Notes: generated from the letters alone by a model not told the origin. Positions 1 to 10,649 are shown, counted from the first letter of the stretch. The stretch is DNA of 62,000 bases from Mesostigma viride (GCA_009746045.1 RPFO01000299.1:1417307-1479306), one strand, 5' to 3'. Made by a program: numbers and translations.

Positions 1-839
1 CTATAGCTTGCCAGGTGATGGCCAGCACACCTGGTGGCACATGCTGACAATGGGAAGCTTTTACTGACACCAGTCACATGCTTGATGAAGCCACAGAGAC
101 CAGCCAACTGCCTCACACTCATGCAATATGTGTGTGGGAAATATATAACAAACATATATGGAGGTATTCAAACCCATACAGCCTCTAAAACTTATCACCA
201 TCACACTATGGCAGGTCAACTGACTGCAAGCCACTGAGGGAAGCATCTAAGATTGGTGTTTTAGGAAGGGGCCAGGCCATGGTCAAGAAAGAGCATGAAT
301 AATGAAGAAAGAATGTGCTACACATGCAAGCTAGTAGAACGTATACATAAACGTCATACATCGACAAGAAAACGATAACTCAGCTTTACATGGCATGGCT
401 GGCATTACCTTGGGCCAGGCGGTGGCCGCAAAATGGCACATTGCGGCACACCAAAGTTGTGCAGCATGGTCGCTCGATTCGGCGATTTCTGGCCACCCTT
501 GCACGAACTTTACAACTACAAATCATCATAAAAAGACTGTACAAAGAAACCGATATATCCTTTAAAATACGCCGGAAAGGTATTGCTGTCCACGTTTCTA
601 TCGTCCGGCCTGATCGCAGTTTTTTTCCAGAAAGAACGCTGCCGACACCTATGTATCAAATGGCATTCCCGTGAACCAAAAATAGGCCTGCATGATTTTT
701 AGGGTGTATAAAGTCAATTTCCTGAGTTTGGTCAGAAAATTCGAACGATCGAGAACGTAAATGCCATGCGTGGGCGCAAGCCGCCATGGCCAGGTCGTCG
801 TTTTACGGCACTAGTGCGCGTTGTACATACGTGAGAAAG
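1..839. other. Spacer, no supported gene
   Basis: The open frames here (for example 390-674 on the plus strand) have no recognisable motif and compositions typical of chance. The stretch lies outside the recognisable piggyBac end that begins near 840. It could be interior sequence of that minus-strand element, but I see no transposase motif in it. Confidence 0.4.
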
Positions 840-1068
840 TACCCTGACCCCTTGTACTTTGATCCCGGCTGGAACACCTCCATAACTTTGTCAGAAGCAT
901 GCAAAAACTAGTATCATGCTGTGAGGAAAGTTATAATAAACTTTCGATCATCTCAGCTAAGCTTTTCCTAATAGTTTTCGCGGCATTTGGTCCCCCGAGG
1001 AGAAGGGGCCGACGCGTCGGCTGTAACTCAGTTTTAGGCGGAAAATCGGCAGCCAGACCATTTAGGGG
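840..1068 (-). mobile_element. piggyBac-like element end (5' end, inverted copy)
   Basis: Read on the minus strand, this block matches the 5' end of the piggyBac element at 7,871-8,100. It has the same terminal cccctaaatgg, the same 'gccgattttccgcc' segment next to it, and a similar run to the region before the transposase start. The copy is divergent and ends at 1,068, where the next bases are ttca. Its other end is not in the window, so it is partial or a solo end. Confidence 0.6.
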
Positions 1069-1182
1069 TTCACACTATATCTAAAAATATAATTACTTAC
1101 AACAGAGTGAAATCACTCAAACCAAAGCAAACGCCCAGCTATAAACCTATATACAGAGCCATGTCAAAGCTCTATACTACGA

Positions 1183-1195
1183 TAAGACCAATGGA
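1183..1195. repeat. TSD of ORF1-only LINE (left copy)
   Basis: taagaccaatgga is repeated at 3,219-3,231 on the far side of the LINE, immediately after its (TTAA)n tail. Confidence 0.8.
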
Positions 1196-1357
1196 CCCTT
1201 GGTCTGGCACGAGCCACGAGCCACGAGCGGACATGGCTGACGGCGGAGCTCAGAACTTTTGCGTCTGAGCCCCAAATTCAGTCAGGCTACTTGCATCAGA
1301 TGCGTCTTTTCAAGACGCATCTGCTAGTATAATCGGTTACGGCTGTAACGCAGTATT

Positions 1358-2812
1358 TTGCAAATGCCACCAAAACGCAGCCTTGACAAACATTTTGAGC
1401 TGTCGTCGGCATTCCCGTCGACAGCAGCACGTGCGACATCAACTCCTGCGGACGCCAACCTTTTTGCGCTGATCGAAGCTCTCCCCCCCGGTCTGCCTCC
1501 CTCGACGCAGTGCTCTACGCCAAATTCGTCGCCCATTCCCAAGAAAACCCGAACTTCCCATACCAAATGGGACGTCCGCCGCTTCGGCGCCGGCCAGCGG
1601 GATTTTTGCATCTTGGAAATCTTTACGCTCACGAAGGAACAATGTGACGATGTTATCAAGTTCCTGGCCCGCCATGACGAACTTTTCCTGCCTACCCCTG
1701 GCGACAAGGTCACCAAGCCCGCCTGGGAATGGCTGCTTCAAGAACCGGAGGCGTACTTGAAGGCAGTCATCATGTGCAGCTACCTGCGCTGCGACGCCCA
1801 CGACATCACCCAGATTGGCTACGCTGGCCTCAGGAGCCTCCTGCATGAGCGCAGACGGGCAGCCACAGCAGCTGCAGCATCCCCGCAGAGCAGCACCTCC
1901 CCCAGCACGGACTCCATCCGAGCTGCAGTGGCGGAGCAGCTGGCGCCGATGGCTGAGCAGCTCGCCGCCCTGAACGCGCCTGACGGCCCACTCAACACTC
2001 TCTCGGCCAAGGTCAACAACATTGAAGCCAGAGTCGCCCTTAAGCTCCAGCCTCAGTTTACTGCTACGCAAGAGCACATTGCCACCAAAGTTTCCGAGGC
2101 CACAGCCACTGTGACCACCCGCCTTAACCAGGTGGAAGGCCGAGTCGGCCAAGGCACCGTGAAACTTGAGGCAGTTGCCGCCAAGGTAGACGCCCTGGCC
2201 ACGCAGGTCCCCGAGATCGCCGAGCGAACGGCCACCATCGCCGCCCAACCTGCTGGTAGGGCTAGTGATGACCCCTCGACTCGCGCCTCCTGGGCGGACC
2301 TGCTCAAGAGCCAGGCATCCTCTACCACGACCGCCATCACCACCAAGCTCCAGGAGCTGGAAGACACGCGCCGCGAGGCCGCTGACCGCGACCGTCGCCG
2401 CTGCCGGGTCATCCTCAGGCGCTTCGACATGCTGCCGGAGGAGACCCCAGACTCTCTTCTCGACGAGCTGAAGAAACAGCTCTTGGCGCGCATGCAGCTG
2501 CCAGGTGCGATACTGCAGGGCGCCTACCGCCTGCCCCATCCACGGGCCAAGGCTGGGCCCCCTCCAGTGGTCCTCACCTTCAGCGACATCACAGCCCGAG
2601 TTCGGTTCCTCTCTCGCCGCAAGAAGCTGGTGGACACCTCCTGGTCGCTTGACGACGACCTGACGCCAGCCCAGCAGCAGCAACGCCGCGATCAGTGGCC
2701 CGACTACATCCGCCACAAGACCAACCCCGAGAAGCCCCAAGTGTACTGGCGGGGCGGGGACCTCTACGTCAACAAGAAACTGTGGAAGCCCCCCCGGGCT
2801 TCCCCGGGATAG
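1358..2812 (+). CDS. LINE ORF1 protein (L1 ORF1p-like, coiled coil + RRM-like + C-terminal domain)
   Basis: This 484-residue frame is uninterrupted. Residues ~1-80 are low-complexity and basic (KRSLDKHF near the start, PIPKKTRT near 60). Residues ~190-330 are a long heptad-like region rich in A, L, V and Q (LSAKVNNIEARV and similar), consistent with a trimerising coiled coil. Residues ~345-430 look like the L1 RRM: basic RRRCRVILRRF, then LLDELKKQLL, then VVLTFSDITARVRFLSRRKK. The end has the L1 CTD-like signature DDDLTPAQQQQRRDQW...YWRGGDLYVN. Known ORF1 proteins bind their RNA as trimers. A frameshifted, 5'-truncated relative lies at 29,705-30,544. Start chosen at the first ATG of the frame. 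Confidence 0.75.
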   Translation: MQMPPKRSLDKHFELSSAFPSTAARATSTPADANLFALIEALPPGLPPSTQCSTPNSSPIPKKTRTSHTKWDVRRFGAGQRDFCILEIFTLTKEQCDDVIKFLARHDELFLPTPGDKVTKPAWEWLLQEPEAYLKAVIMCSYLRCDAHDITQIGYAGLRSLLHERRRAATAAAASPQSSTSPSTDSIRAAVAEQLAPMAEQLAALNAPDGPLNTLSAKVNNIEARVALKLQPQFTATQEHIATKVSEATATVTTRLNQVEGRVGQGTVKLEAVAAKVDALATQVPEIAERTATIAAQPAGRASDDPSTRASWADLLKSQASSTTTAITTKLQELEDTRREAADRDRRRCRVILRRFDMLPEETPDSLLDELKKQLLARMQLPGAILQGAYRLPHPRAKAGPPPVVLTFSDITARVRFLSRRKKLVDTSWSLDDDLTPAQQQQRRDQWPDYIRHKTNPEKPQVYWRGGDLYVNKKLWKPPRASPG

Positions 2813-3182
2813 AGCACTCCAGCTAGTTGTCTAGATGGGGGCAATCGATGATGGGATAGCTTAGGCATTACAGCACTTGAAACGATATTAGCGCACAGCG
2901 TTATAGTACCTTCAATTAGCTCTGGCACCTTGTGGCCATCAGCTTGCGCCTTAATTAGCCGACGTCTTGAGCCCACCTCACATTTGTAGCATAAGCTATG
3001 CGTCAGCCTACCTATGGTATTGCACTGGTTGTATTGCACCCACAGTGTTGCGCCCCGGCACCATGCCGTGGAGAGAGCGCTCTGTGGCCTGCCCACCTGC
3101 GGCAGTGAGAGAAGCTAGGGCGCCCTCCCTCCTTCTCACTGTGTATATAGGGTTGAAGGTTCCTTTACTCTGTATTGGCACC

Positions 3183-3218
3183 CACGTGACGCAGTCACGT
3201 GCTTATTAATTAATTAAT
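3183..3218 (+). repeat. LINE 3' hairpin and (TTAA)n tail
   Basis: A perfect 8-bp stem (cacgtgac/gtcacgtg, 3-base loop) is followed by cttattaattaattaatt. The same arrangement, a stem-loop then TTAA repeats, ends the other LINE copies in this window, so it is probably the RT recognition end. Confidence 0.65.
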
Positions 3219-3250
3219 TAAGACCAATGGAAACGCCTAACGGGAGGAAC

Positions 3251-3652
3251 CTAATAGCCCTGCTGCACCGCAAAATCAGCCCGCGTACGGCGGAGCATGA
3301 TGTCAGCCATGGCCCGAGTCAGCGCCACCGACAAGCGCTGACGCCAATATGACGTCCAGGTCCGCGCCGACCATGGGGCCCGCTGGCCCTCCAGGTCCAG
3401 CCGGTCCTCCCGGAGCCGGCAACACTCCTTGAAGAAGGCGGAGGTCAGGGGCCCCATGGCCCCAAACTCCTCCAGGACAAAGGGCACCACACGATGGTGC
3501 CCGACGTCGCCGTAGGCCAGGAGCTTGGCCCGCTCCGCCCGGTCCGCCGTGTAACCTGCCGTGAGGGAGGCCCCAGCCACGTGGCTAAGAGCCAAGGGCC
3601 GCGCCACCGAAACGTCAATAAGCAGATGCCGGCCACCCCCCTCAAAGTCCAG
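3251..3652 (-). pseudogene. C-terminal fragment of R2-like LINE ORF (PD-(D/E)XK-like tail)
   Basis: About 130 codons on the minus strand align by eye along their whole length with the C-terminus of the LINE ORF at 11,572-14,259. Shared stretches include LLIDVSVARPL, PFVLEEFGAMGP, REDRLDLEGQ, APWSARTW and SYWRQRLS. It ends in its own stop at 3,251. The fragment is 5'-truncated at the TSD near 3,653. It keeps the second acidic position of the nuclease-like motif (LIDVSV) but lacks RT. The copy is diverged from the 11.5-kb one, so at least two subfamilies are present. Confidence 0.8.
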
Positions 3653-3664
3653 CACACTATATCT

Positions 3665-4800
3665 ATAATTATACTTAATTTATTAATTGATTGATTGATT
3701 AAATTAATTAATTCTTTTATTAATTAATGCCTTAATGCCTTAATTAATGCCATCAGCAATCGTGTCACATAGGTCCGGGTTGTGCCGCGTCGGTGCGGGG
3801 CGCGCGGCAAGTTTGCCAGTGGGTTGCATGCGACCAGGGCCGGTTGGGCGTAAATGGCTTAATTTGGGGTAACTTAAATTATAAAACGTATATTATAACA
3901 GAATAGGCGGACTTATATCAAAGTAGACGTAAATTAAACTTAAATTTACGTATGGAGTTAACCTTCAATTTTCATACTTAACAGGGTACGTTGTAGAATG
4001 ACAAGGCGTGTACTGTACATATGGTGCTGGGCTCAGTGGGCTGCGCCATGGGCACGATCGACCACAGGCGATTACGTATAGGCTGCAGGCGGTGTGGGAC
4101 GGGGTGGGACATCATTCTGGCCGCCCAGTTTTTCAAGTCTTCCAGTCGTGCGCGTAAGCGCGTTGCGGCTCCCGCATGCGCACACAGGCACACCCCGTGT
4201 TGGTTCGTACGGCACCTCGGGTATGAAAACACGCCGTATTCCACGGTACTGACGCTTTCGACCGCGTACGCCGTACGATTTTCACTGTTTTTCACTTTGG
4301 ACTTAGCCGATTTTGGAGGTCGCGGACGTGTCACGCGGTGGGGAGAGGCCCAGGAACCTGTCGGTGGTGCTGAAATTGCAGCGAGTGCATAGCTACTTGC
4401 TAGTACACGCGTGACGGTGTGCTAGCAAGTAGTAAGCATTTTTTGACAGGTCGATTTTTTATTGCGCGGGAGAAAAGCTGTATATGTAAGGGGATAGCCT
4501 GGCAGAATCATAAGGTTTAGGGACGGGTGCACTTCCAGAAGACGCAGAAGAGTGACGTATATAAAGCAAATAGAGGGTGGTGCGACGCCGGTTCATGCAT
4601 TGTGCGCCAGGCAATCCTAAGAGGCGACCATGCCTAGACTCTAGAGTTCCAGTCGTCAGAACTCAGAAGGGGAGAGGAGTATCAATACCTCCACCTGATT
4701 GACGAGGTCAGAGGTGGAAAAGACCGTTCGTGGGGAAGACGTGGTTACTAGTCGGCCAGAGGTGGGCGTGCAAGCTGTGCTATTATAAGGTCGGCCGCAA
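3665..4800. other. AT-rich spacer with TTAA/TTGA runs and an inverted-repeat end
   Basis: 3,665-3,750 is mostly taat/attg runs. At 3,773-3,818 is a GC-rich block (ccgcgtcggtgcggggcgcg and neighbours) found inverted at 7,217-7,259. 3,870-3,970 is AT-rich with several short palindromes. Opposed frames overlap at 3,978-4,392 with no motif I recognise, so I do not call a gene. Confidence 0.4.
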
Positions 4801-4929
4801 GCCTGGCAACTAATTAAGCAAGGATCGCGCTGTCGGCCATCTCGGCCACACCCCCAACAAGGGAGCCACATTTTGCCAGCAGTCTGGGAATGTAGAAGGC
4901 CTGACCGGGAGGCTTCAGGCGGCTGAGGC

Positions 4930-5271
4930 AGCCCGGTTGGAACGGGAGGGAGCAAAAGGCAGTGGCAGCTCGGTGCCCGCATTGCCAAGGCCCTGCTGCC
5001 TGCCGCTGCTTCGGGTGCTGGACCTTCTGGATCCGGCAAGGCTGTGCAGAAGACGATTCCACAGTGCTTTACTACCAATGTGCAGCTCCAGGAAGTCCGC
5101 CCTGCCCAGGCCTCTTTCTTTTACGAAAATGGCATTCTGTTTCATGTCGCCGCCAGCTCGATCATCGTACAAGAGCATGATCGCGGCAGTGGTAAAGTAT
5201 GGACCTGCCGCAGCAGTGAAGGGCAATATCGTTTCCCGAATATCCTTTCCAAGAATATCCTCTGCAGTTGA
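4930..5271 (+). pseudogene. Possible hAT-like transposase fragment
   Basis: One plus-strand frame ending at 5,271 reads like coding sequence: an alanine/glycine-rich lead, then VQKTIPQCF, then ASFFYENGILFHVAASS. The last string resembles the conserved block near the start of the DUF659/hAT region (F..A.FFY..GI.F.VA.S). The frame has no convincing start and no downstream catalytic domain. It could be another transposase family; I rate it a guess based on one motif. Confidence 0.25.
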
Positions 5272-5279
5272 CAGTGTTT

Positions 5280-5784
5280 TATGGGCAGTTTGCCATATTA
5301 TACTTTTCTCAGGCATGCCCTGGCATATGCAGTTGACGGTGTGTTTTATGGGCTACTTGCCTCTTATTATTTACTTTTTCAGGCAGGTCCTTGGCAGTCT
5401 TATTGTATGGTCGATTCTGGGTTCATTGCCAATGATTTTATTTTTCAGGGATTCACATGGCATGCACTTGTTGTCATTGTGCAGCGGAGCTGCCATCTAT
5501 AGTGCTATGACAAGTCCACTGCATCAAGGCTGCCAGAGCTCTGGGTGCATTATATACCATTCAACCATGTGTTATGCTGTCAATAATGCATTGTAATATC
5601 AAAAAGAGACCGGTGTTAGATGGTCAATAGTTTGTATGTCCACAATATACAAATGTACTTGAAGGATGTACGTATTGCAATGTCGATCTACTAACTAAGT
5701 GTGGCAGGCGGCAAGTCACTGCCATTATGCTCATCAATGAAAAGCATAGAGCATAGTACATAGTAACATTTGTTGGCTGCAGGG
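5280..5784. other. Spacer with a partial tandem duplication
   Basis: The segment near 5,265-5,295 (gcagttgac...gtgttttatggg) recurs at 5,331-5,356 with small changes. No protein motif is visible in the plus-strand frame at 5,281-5,502. Confidence 0.35.
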
Positions 5785-5794
5785 TCACACATCC

Positions 5795-6044
5795 TTAATT
5801 AATTAATTAATTAAACACGTGCTCCCGTTGGGGAGTCACGGAGCACCGAAGTGCTTTTAATCCCTGTGTGTGCACAACAGGAGAAAGGGCAGAGACCCCC
5901 AGTCTCCTTCATGCCAAAGGCATGCCACAGCTGCAATGATGCGGGCACGCTATAGCTAAACGGACACGCTAACGATCCGGCAGCTAGTCTGTGGGTGCAA
6001 TAAGACCCATGTGAGCATATCATAACAAGGAGTGTGGGCAAGTA
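5795..6044 (-). mobile_element. 5'-truncated LINE 3' end, minus strand, 10-bp TSD
   Basis: The minus-strand sequence matches the 3' UTR and tail at 30,700-30,958 and 52,960-53,210, including the gtgctcc...gggagcac stem-loop, and ends in (TTAA)n at 5,795-5,813. The 10-bp repeat tcacacatcc at 5,785-5,794 and 6,045-6,054 marks both boundaries. It carries no coding sequence. Confidence 0.8.
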
Positions 6045-6054
6045 TCACACATCC

Positions 6055-6250
6055 TTAGAATACCCCGTACTTTACGCCTTGGCATCAATAATTATACCCC
6101 GTACTTCTTGACCACAATTTCAAAAATACCTGTACTGCCGTAATAATTGCGTATTTTTTTGCGTATTTTTGACCCCTCGCGAAAATACCCGTACTTTTAC
6201 AGTACGCGAGGGTTTTACCGAGTACTTACCCCGTACTGCCATACGAACCA
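6055..6250. repeat. Dispersed taccccgtact motif cluster
   Basis: Variants of 'accccgtactt' occur at least five times in ~190 bp (about 6,061, 6,097, 6,127, 6,187 and 6,229), on an AT-rich background. It may be decayed subterminal repeats of a transposon. Confidence 0.4.
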
Positions 6251-6430
6251 ACACGGAGCACACCACGTGTGTAAGTTACGCGTTTAGGTCCAGTTTACGA
6301 CTTAAATCTCATACGTGAATTAAGCCCTTAAATCCTTGTTTTGTTGCACTCAGATATAACTTAAATTAAATGTAATTTAAGACTTAACTTTAAGTCTCGA
6401 CTTAACGTAACCCATTTACACCCAACACTG

Positions 6431-7205
6431 GTTGCGACAGGACAAGGGGACCCTGCCATGGGAGGAGGTGTCTACCTGGTTGGCCAGTCCTAAGCCCGCC
6501 CGCAGGGCCCACATCAGTATTTACCTGGTCTGTGCGGGCACTTGAGATAGCCGGCATGCAACTTTAGGATCTAGGCGGCGGTGCATGGATGGTATAATAA
6601 TGGGTGCATGACAAGAGGGAGCTCACTCGCAGTAGAGCTCGGCCCGGCCGCGCGGGCAATTGGCATGCGGCGCTCTTCAGGTAGCGGACGCTGAGGATCA
6701 TTGCATGTGACGGAGCACTACTTGAGTGACAGTGCCGTCAAAATGCTTGCTCAGCGCCTGGTCCATGCAGCTATGGTTCATGCCTAGCAGCCGTATAAAG
6801 GAGGATATGCTGAGGTCGACAAGGGCAGCTTGAACAATTTAAGTATGCGCTTGCGCCGCTCACCGGCCGGAGCAGGTAGCGCGACATGTCCAGAACCTAT
6901 ATCGAGCCGGCGGAGGGCCGCCGAGGCCTCACTGGCCATGCACTGCGTGTGTTGATCGGCCGTGGAGGGGAGCCAGCTGCCAAGGATGGAGCTGGAAGCG
7001 AGTCGCCGGGGGGACGCGGCCGTCCAGCAGGAGGAGGGTGGGTGGGGTGGTCCCAGCGGGGAAGCCGATGGCCGGCCGCGACCTCCGTTTTCTTTCAGCT
7101 TGCTGATGATTCATAGGTACATATATGCATGGGCTTAGGACTGGCCAACTGGCCCGGCCGGTAGACACCTCCTCCTATGGCAGGGTCCCCTTGTCCCGTC
7201 GTAAC
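6431..7205. repeat. Foldback: ~70-bp inverted repeats with ~630-bp loop
   Basis: 6,431-6,500 (gacaaggggaccctgcc..., ggaggtgtctacc, ggccagtcctaagccc) recurs inverted at 7,131-7,205. The loop has no gene I can support. It may be a foldback or MITE-type element. Confidence 0.55.
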
Positions 7206-7271
7206 CTGCTGCATATGGCAAACTTGCGCGCGCCCCGCACCGACGCGGCGCAATCCGGACGTAAATAATTT

Positions 7272-7521
7272 TTAGCAGCAGCTATGATTTCGAGGACCGT
7301 GGACAGCCACCTTCCTCAGGTGTTCAAGGCCGGCCTCCTCTGCTGCTTCCTCGATCATGCGTCGTTCCAGACGCACCATGCTGGCCTCCCAGGTCGCCAG
7401 CCTGCGCCAATACCGCTCCTCAGCCTCCTGGCGAGCCGGCCCCTGCATCTCCGCCAGCCTGCAGCGCAGTGTCTTTTTCCAGATCTTCAGGTCGCGGGTC
7501 CTCCGATCACGCCGCACCTTC
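7272..7521 (-). pseudogene. Reading frame broken by the Copia insertion (3' part)
   Basis: A minus-strand frame rich in R, K and E reads toward 7,272, with segments such as RDRRTRDLKIWKKTL and RQEAEERYWRRLATWEAS. It starts right at the Copia TSD. If the element and one TSD copy are taken out, it continues in frame from the minus-strand frame on the far side (21,656-21,830), where the peptide is also arginine-rich. The product is unknown and is likely helical and basic. A possible 5' splice site follows near 7,310. Whether this is a host gene or another transposon's ORF cannot be told. Confidence 0.45.
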
Positions 7522-7870
7522 AGTTGTAAAGCATTACAAATGATGCTGGGCAGGGCTCGGAAAAATACTGTCGGAACGACACATTGAAATAAGCGTATGC
7601 ATTATTCTGTCCAGGTTTTCTGTTATGCAATATATCAGTTTGCCGCACGTGATGTTGATTACCTGGATGCGGACAATGAATCCGGTGCGACTCATGTCGC
7701 TGGGCACAATGGTTGCCACAATGGTTGCAGTCTTGCCACGGGTTGTTAAGATATAACCATGGCAGACTTAAGTTTGGCGTCTGGTGTCTAGAAGGTTCCA
7801 TGTGCACCCCGCATACTGCATTGCCATACTTGTAACGACAGTGCAGGACAAGGTTTCTAGGCATCTCTAG
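7522..7870 (+). repeat. Left LTR of Copia element, first part
   Basis: This matches 19,244-19,283 joined to 21,248-21,550 in the right LTR. It is interrupted at ctag (7,867-7,870) by the piggyBac element. The remainder is at 14,632-14,726. Confidence 0.85.
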
Positions 7871-8177
7871 CCCCTAAATGGTCTTGCTGCCGATTTTCCG
7901 CCAAAAAGTGACTTACAGCCGATTTATCGGCACCTACTCGGGGGACCAGTTTGCGAGAATACCATTGGGAATTAGGAAACGTTTTATAGCTGAGAAGAAT
8001 GAAAGTTTATAAGTTTCTCCAGAACATGATACTAGGGTTTGCTATATTTTGACCAAGTTTAACAGGTGTTCCAGACCGTCAAAGTACAGGGGGTACAGGG
8101 TTTTTTGGGTGCAGTCGGCCCCGACGTTCGACGCAAAATTCACGTTCGGACGAAATTTATGGTCAGCCAGCCTGGAC

Positions 8178-10649
8178 ATGGCTGTCGCGCCCACGACAAT
8201 GGCAGCCACAGGGCGGCTCGTTAAGGGGCTTAAAGTTAGCGTACCGGCGGTCCTGTTCGGTGCTGACTGGGCAACGAAAGAATTTGGCGAAAATTATGCG
8301 ACTGTGCGCCTGGCAGGTGTAGTAAAGCGGGTGAAACGAGACAAAACGCAGGCATTTTGCGAGTTTGAGGGCGATAAAAAGCTGTACCCACTCAAGAAAG
8401 ACCAGGTTTTTGAGTACCTGGTGAGTGCTAACGATGTGGGGGGTGGTGACGATGAGGTCCCCGACCTGGTTCCTTCAGATGATGACGAACCCGAGTCGCA
8501 TGGGAGGTGGTACAGTCGGACGATGGGTCTGTCAGAGGAGGAATTCGAGGGGGAGGAGGACGCCAGCGATCCGGAGGAGGAGGAGGACATCGAAAAGACT
8601 CCGTTGAAGAAGCGCAGTCGTGCACGAGGCAAGAAAGCCTCCCGGCGCAAGGGCATCGATAAGGGCAGAAAGAAAGGCAAGAAATCGCTGGGCGCGCGCG
8701 ATCCGGAGTCTGACGAGGAACAGGACGAACACCTTCAGAAGCAGGGCGATGGCGTGGACGACATGCCTGAACAGGACGTAAACGATCCAGTGCTGAGCGA
8801 CGATGAGATTGCTGGAGAGGGGAGTGCCTCAAATCCTGGTGCAGGCTGGGTTTTTGGGGCGGGAGCACCTGATGCCGACGTGCAGTCTTTGTCGACCAAC
8901 ATTGCCGTCGACGTTGCCATGCCAGTTCCTGAGGAGGCCAAGCTGCCTGGCACCAGCCAGACCAAGTACCAGGAGAGCCCTGTCGACATCTTTGCTCTGT
9001 TTTGGACACGAGATGATGTGCTGGGCCCCATTGTGGAGGAGACCAACAGGTATGCCGCCATGAAGGGGCTCACTCTGCCAGCACACGCGCGCGACTGGAC
9101 GCCACTTACAGTGCATGAGCTGGCCAAGTACTTGGGCATCCTCATTACCATGGGCCTGGGTGGCCTGCCCAACGCACAGCTCTACTTCACTGACCGCAAG
9201 GTGGGCATGGCGACAGCCCCGGGCCTGCAGCATTTCATGACGTATAAGCGTTTCCAGCAGATCACCCGCTTTCTGCACTGCAAGGACTGTCAGTGCCCAC
9301 AAGCCAGCCAACACCGAGTGCCGCGAGTACCGCCTGTACCAGTTCGAGTGGCTCGAGATCCACCTCAACAAGGCGTACAAGAAGTACTGCACGCTCGGGG
9401 GGAAGTGCGCCATCGACGAGCGCTGCGTGGGCACCGGCCACAAGTTCTGCAGCATTCGCTGCTTCAACCCACTCAAGCCAGCCCCCTTCCACATCCTGGC
9501 ATACGCCCTGTGTGCCCACCCCAGCGGCTACCTGTGGCACTACCACACCTATGACAAGCTACCCCAGGAGCAGCACACTGTCAAGGTTGTGCAGCTCCTT
9601 GGGGAGACCATGCCCCACTCCATGGACGTGGCCATGGACAGGTGGTACACCAGCCGGCCAGCCGTGGAGTGGCTGCATGAGCAGGGCCACAACGTGGTCG
9701 GCACGGTGGTGCCCAACTGCAGGGGCATCCCCTGGGCTGAGCTCAAGGCGCTCATTCCCAAAGGCAAGGCACTCAAGCAGGGCTTCTACGCGTGGGCGGT
9801 GCACGAGGAGACGGGGCTGCAGGTGCTTGTGTGGATGGACCGCAAGCTCGTGTACCTGCTGCAGAAGGGGTATGGCCTGCAGGAGGTCATGGTGGATCGC
9901 CATGGGGGCGTGGCAATGCCCGGGTGAGCGTCCCAGCCCCGTCAGCCGTCCCCAACTACTGGTCATGCTACAAGGCAGTCGACCTCTTTGACCAGCTGGC
10001 TGCAGAATACGACGTGGGCAGGGCCCTGGTGAGCAGGGTGTGGTGGCACAGGGCCTTTGGGGCCCACCTGGTGAATGCCATCACCAATGCATACCTGCTG
10101 ATGACCTTCATCAACCGGGGGAAGTCCGGCTGCATGAGCCACTACACCTTCATGTCCATGCTGGCAGACCAGCTGGGGAGGAACCAGTGGCCAGGGGCGC
10201 CTGCCCCTGTGAGGCAGATCACCATCATCCCAACCAGGGAGGCACGGTGGGACGGCAACCACGAGGCCCAGCGCATTCCATTCGTGGTCGAGGCTGACTG
10301 CGCTGTCTGCAGCGCCACGTCCACCACCGGTGCCCGCAAGCGCACAAGCGTATGGTGCCCTGAGTGCGACATTGCTCTGTGCAACTCCGTGGACTACCCA
10401 TGCTTCCAGATTTATCACACGGGCCACGTGCCCGGGCTGGACGAGATCCCGGGGGAGCCAACACCTGACCCCAGGTATTCCAGGGCACTCACCGAGAAGA
10501 GCGCGCGGGGCAAGGAGTGGGTGGCAAAGCGGCAGACCCGTGAAGGGTCAACGCCTGGTTCCACCCTGGTGGGGAACGCTAGGAAGCGGTGGCTGAAGGC
10601 CAACTGCCCCATCAACAAGAAGAAGAGGAAGTCAACCACCCCATCATAA
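8178..10649 (+). pseudogene. piggyBac transposase (DDE_Tnp_1_7), frameshifted
   Basis: The first frame carries an acidic then basic N-terminal extension (DDDEPES..., KKRSRARGKKASRRK, probably nuclear-localising) and the start of the transposase domain (LAKYLGILITMGL). A shift near 9,290 moves into the frame with CAIDERCVG...FNPLKP (first catalytic Asp) and VAMDRWYTS (second Asp). A second shift near 9,915 leads to the frame with NYWSCYKAVDLFDQ (third Asp), WWHRAFGAHLVNAITNAY and a Cys-rich C-terminus (CAVC...CPEC...C). All three Asp positions survive. The enzyme class cuts and pastes its transposon, normally at TTAA. I chose the ATG at 8,178 because 7,871-8,100 is also present, non-coding, near 840-1,068. 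The ATG at 8,049 is in the same frame. Confidence 0.85.

Larger units (their letters stand above)
1196..3218 (+). mobile_element. ORF1-only LINE with (TTAA)n tail, 13-bp TSD
   Basis: The element is bounded by the 13-bp repeat taagaccaatgga. It has a ~160-bp leader, one intact ORF (1,358-2,812) for an L1-type ORF1 protein, and a ~400-bp 3' UTR. Just before the tail is a perfect hairpin (cacgtgac-gca-gtcacgtg, about 3,183-3,201), followed by a short (TTAA)n tail. There is no endonuclease or reverse transcriptase frame, so it must have been mobilised in trans. It lies in the 3' UTR of an older R2-like LINE on the opposite strand. It resembles the mammalian HAL1 (half-L1) idea, but that is an analogy, not shown homology. 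Confidence 0.75.
1083..3652 (-). mobile_element. 5'-truncated LINE (R2-like endonuclease type), minus strand, split by a later LINE
   Basis: A 12-bp direct repeat, cacactatatct, lies at 1,071-1,082 and 3,653-3,664. On the minus strand the element reads from the end of a LINE ORF (3,652 down to the stop at 3,251) into a 3' UTR that ends near 1,083. That 3' UTR is interrupted by the ORF1-only LINE at 1,196-3,218. The last ~105 bp of the 3' UTR (1,083-1,182) is also present as a separate short insertion at 10,663-10,768, which supports the 3' boundary. The 5' end is truncated within the ORF, as is usual for target-primed reverse transcription. Confidence 0.75.
3773..7259. mobile_element. Candidate decayed DNA transposon with inverted ends
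   Basis: The block at 3,773-3,818 recurs inverted at 7,217-7,259 (gtccgg..., ccgcgtcggtgcggggcgcg, caagtttgcc). Just inside, 3,830-3,870 is related, inverted, to 6,405-6,440, and 6,431-6,500 is inverted against 7,131-7,205. This looks like a foldback element or overlapping copies of one family. No clear TSD was found. A transposase-like fragment lies inside at about 4,930-5,270. Confidence 0.35.

Noticed and set aside
1439-2740. 433-residue minus-strand frame
   Set aside because: Antisense of the LINE ORF1; the plus strand has recognisable domains and the right place in the element.
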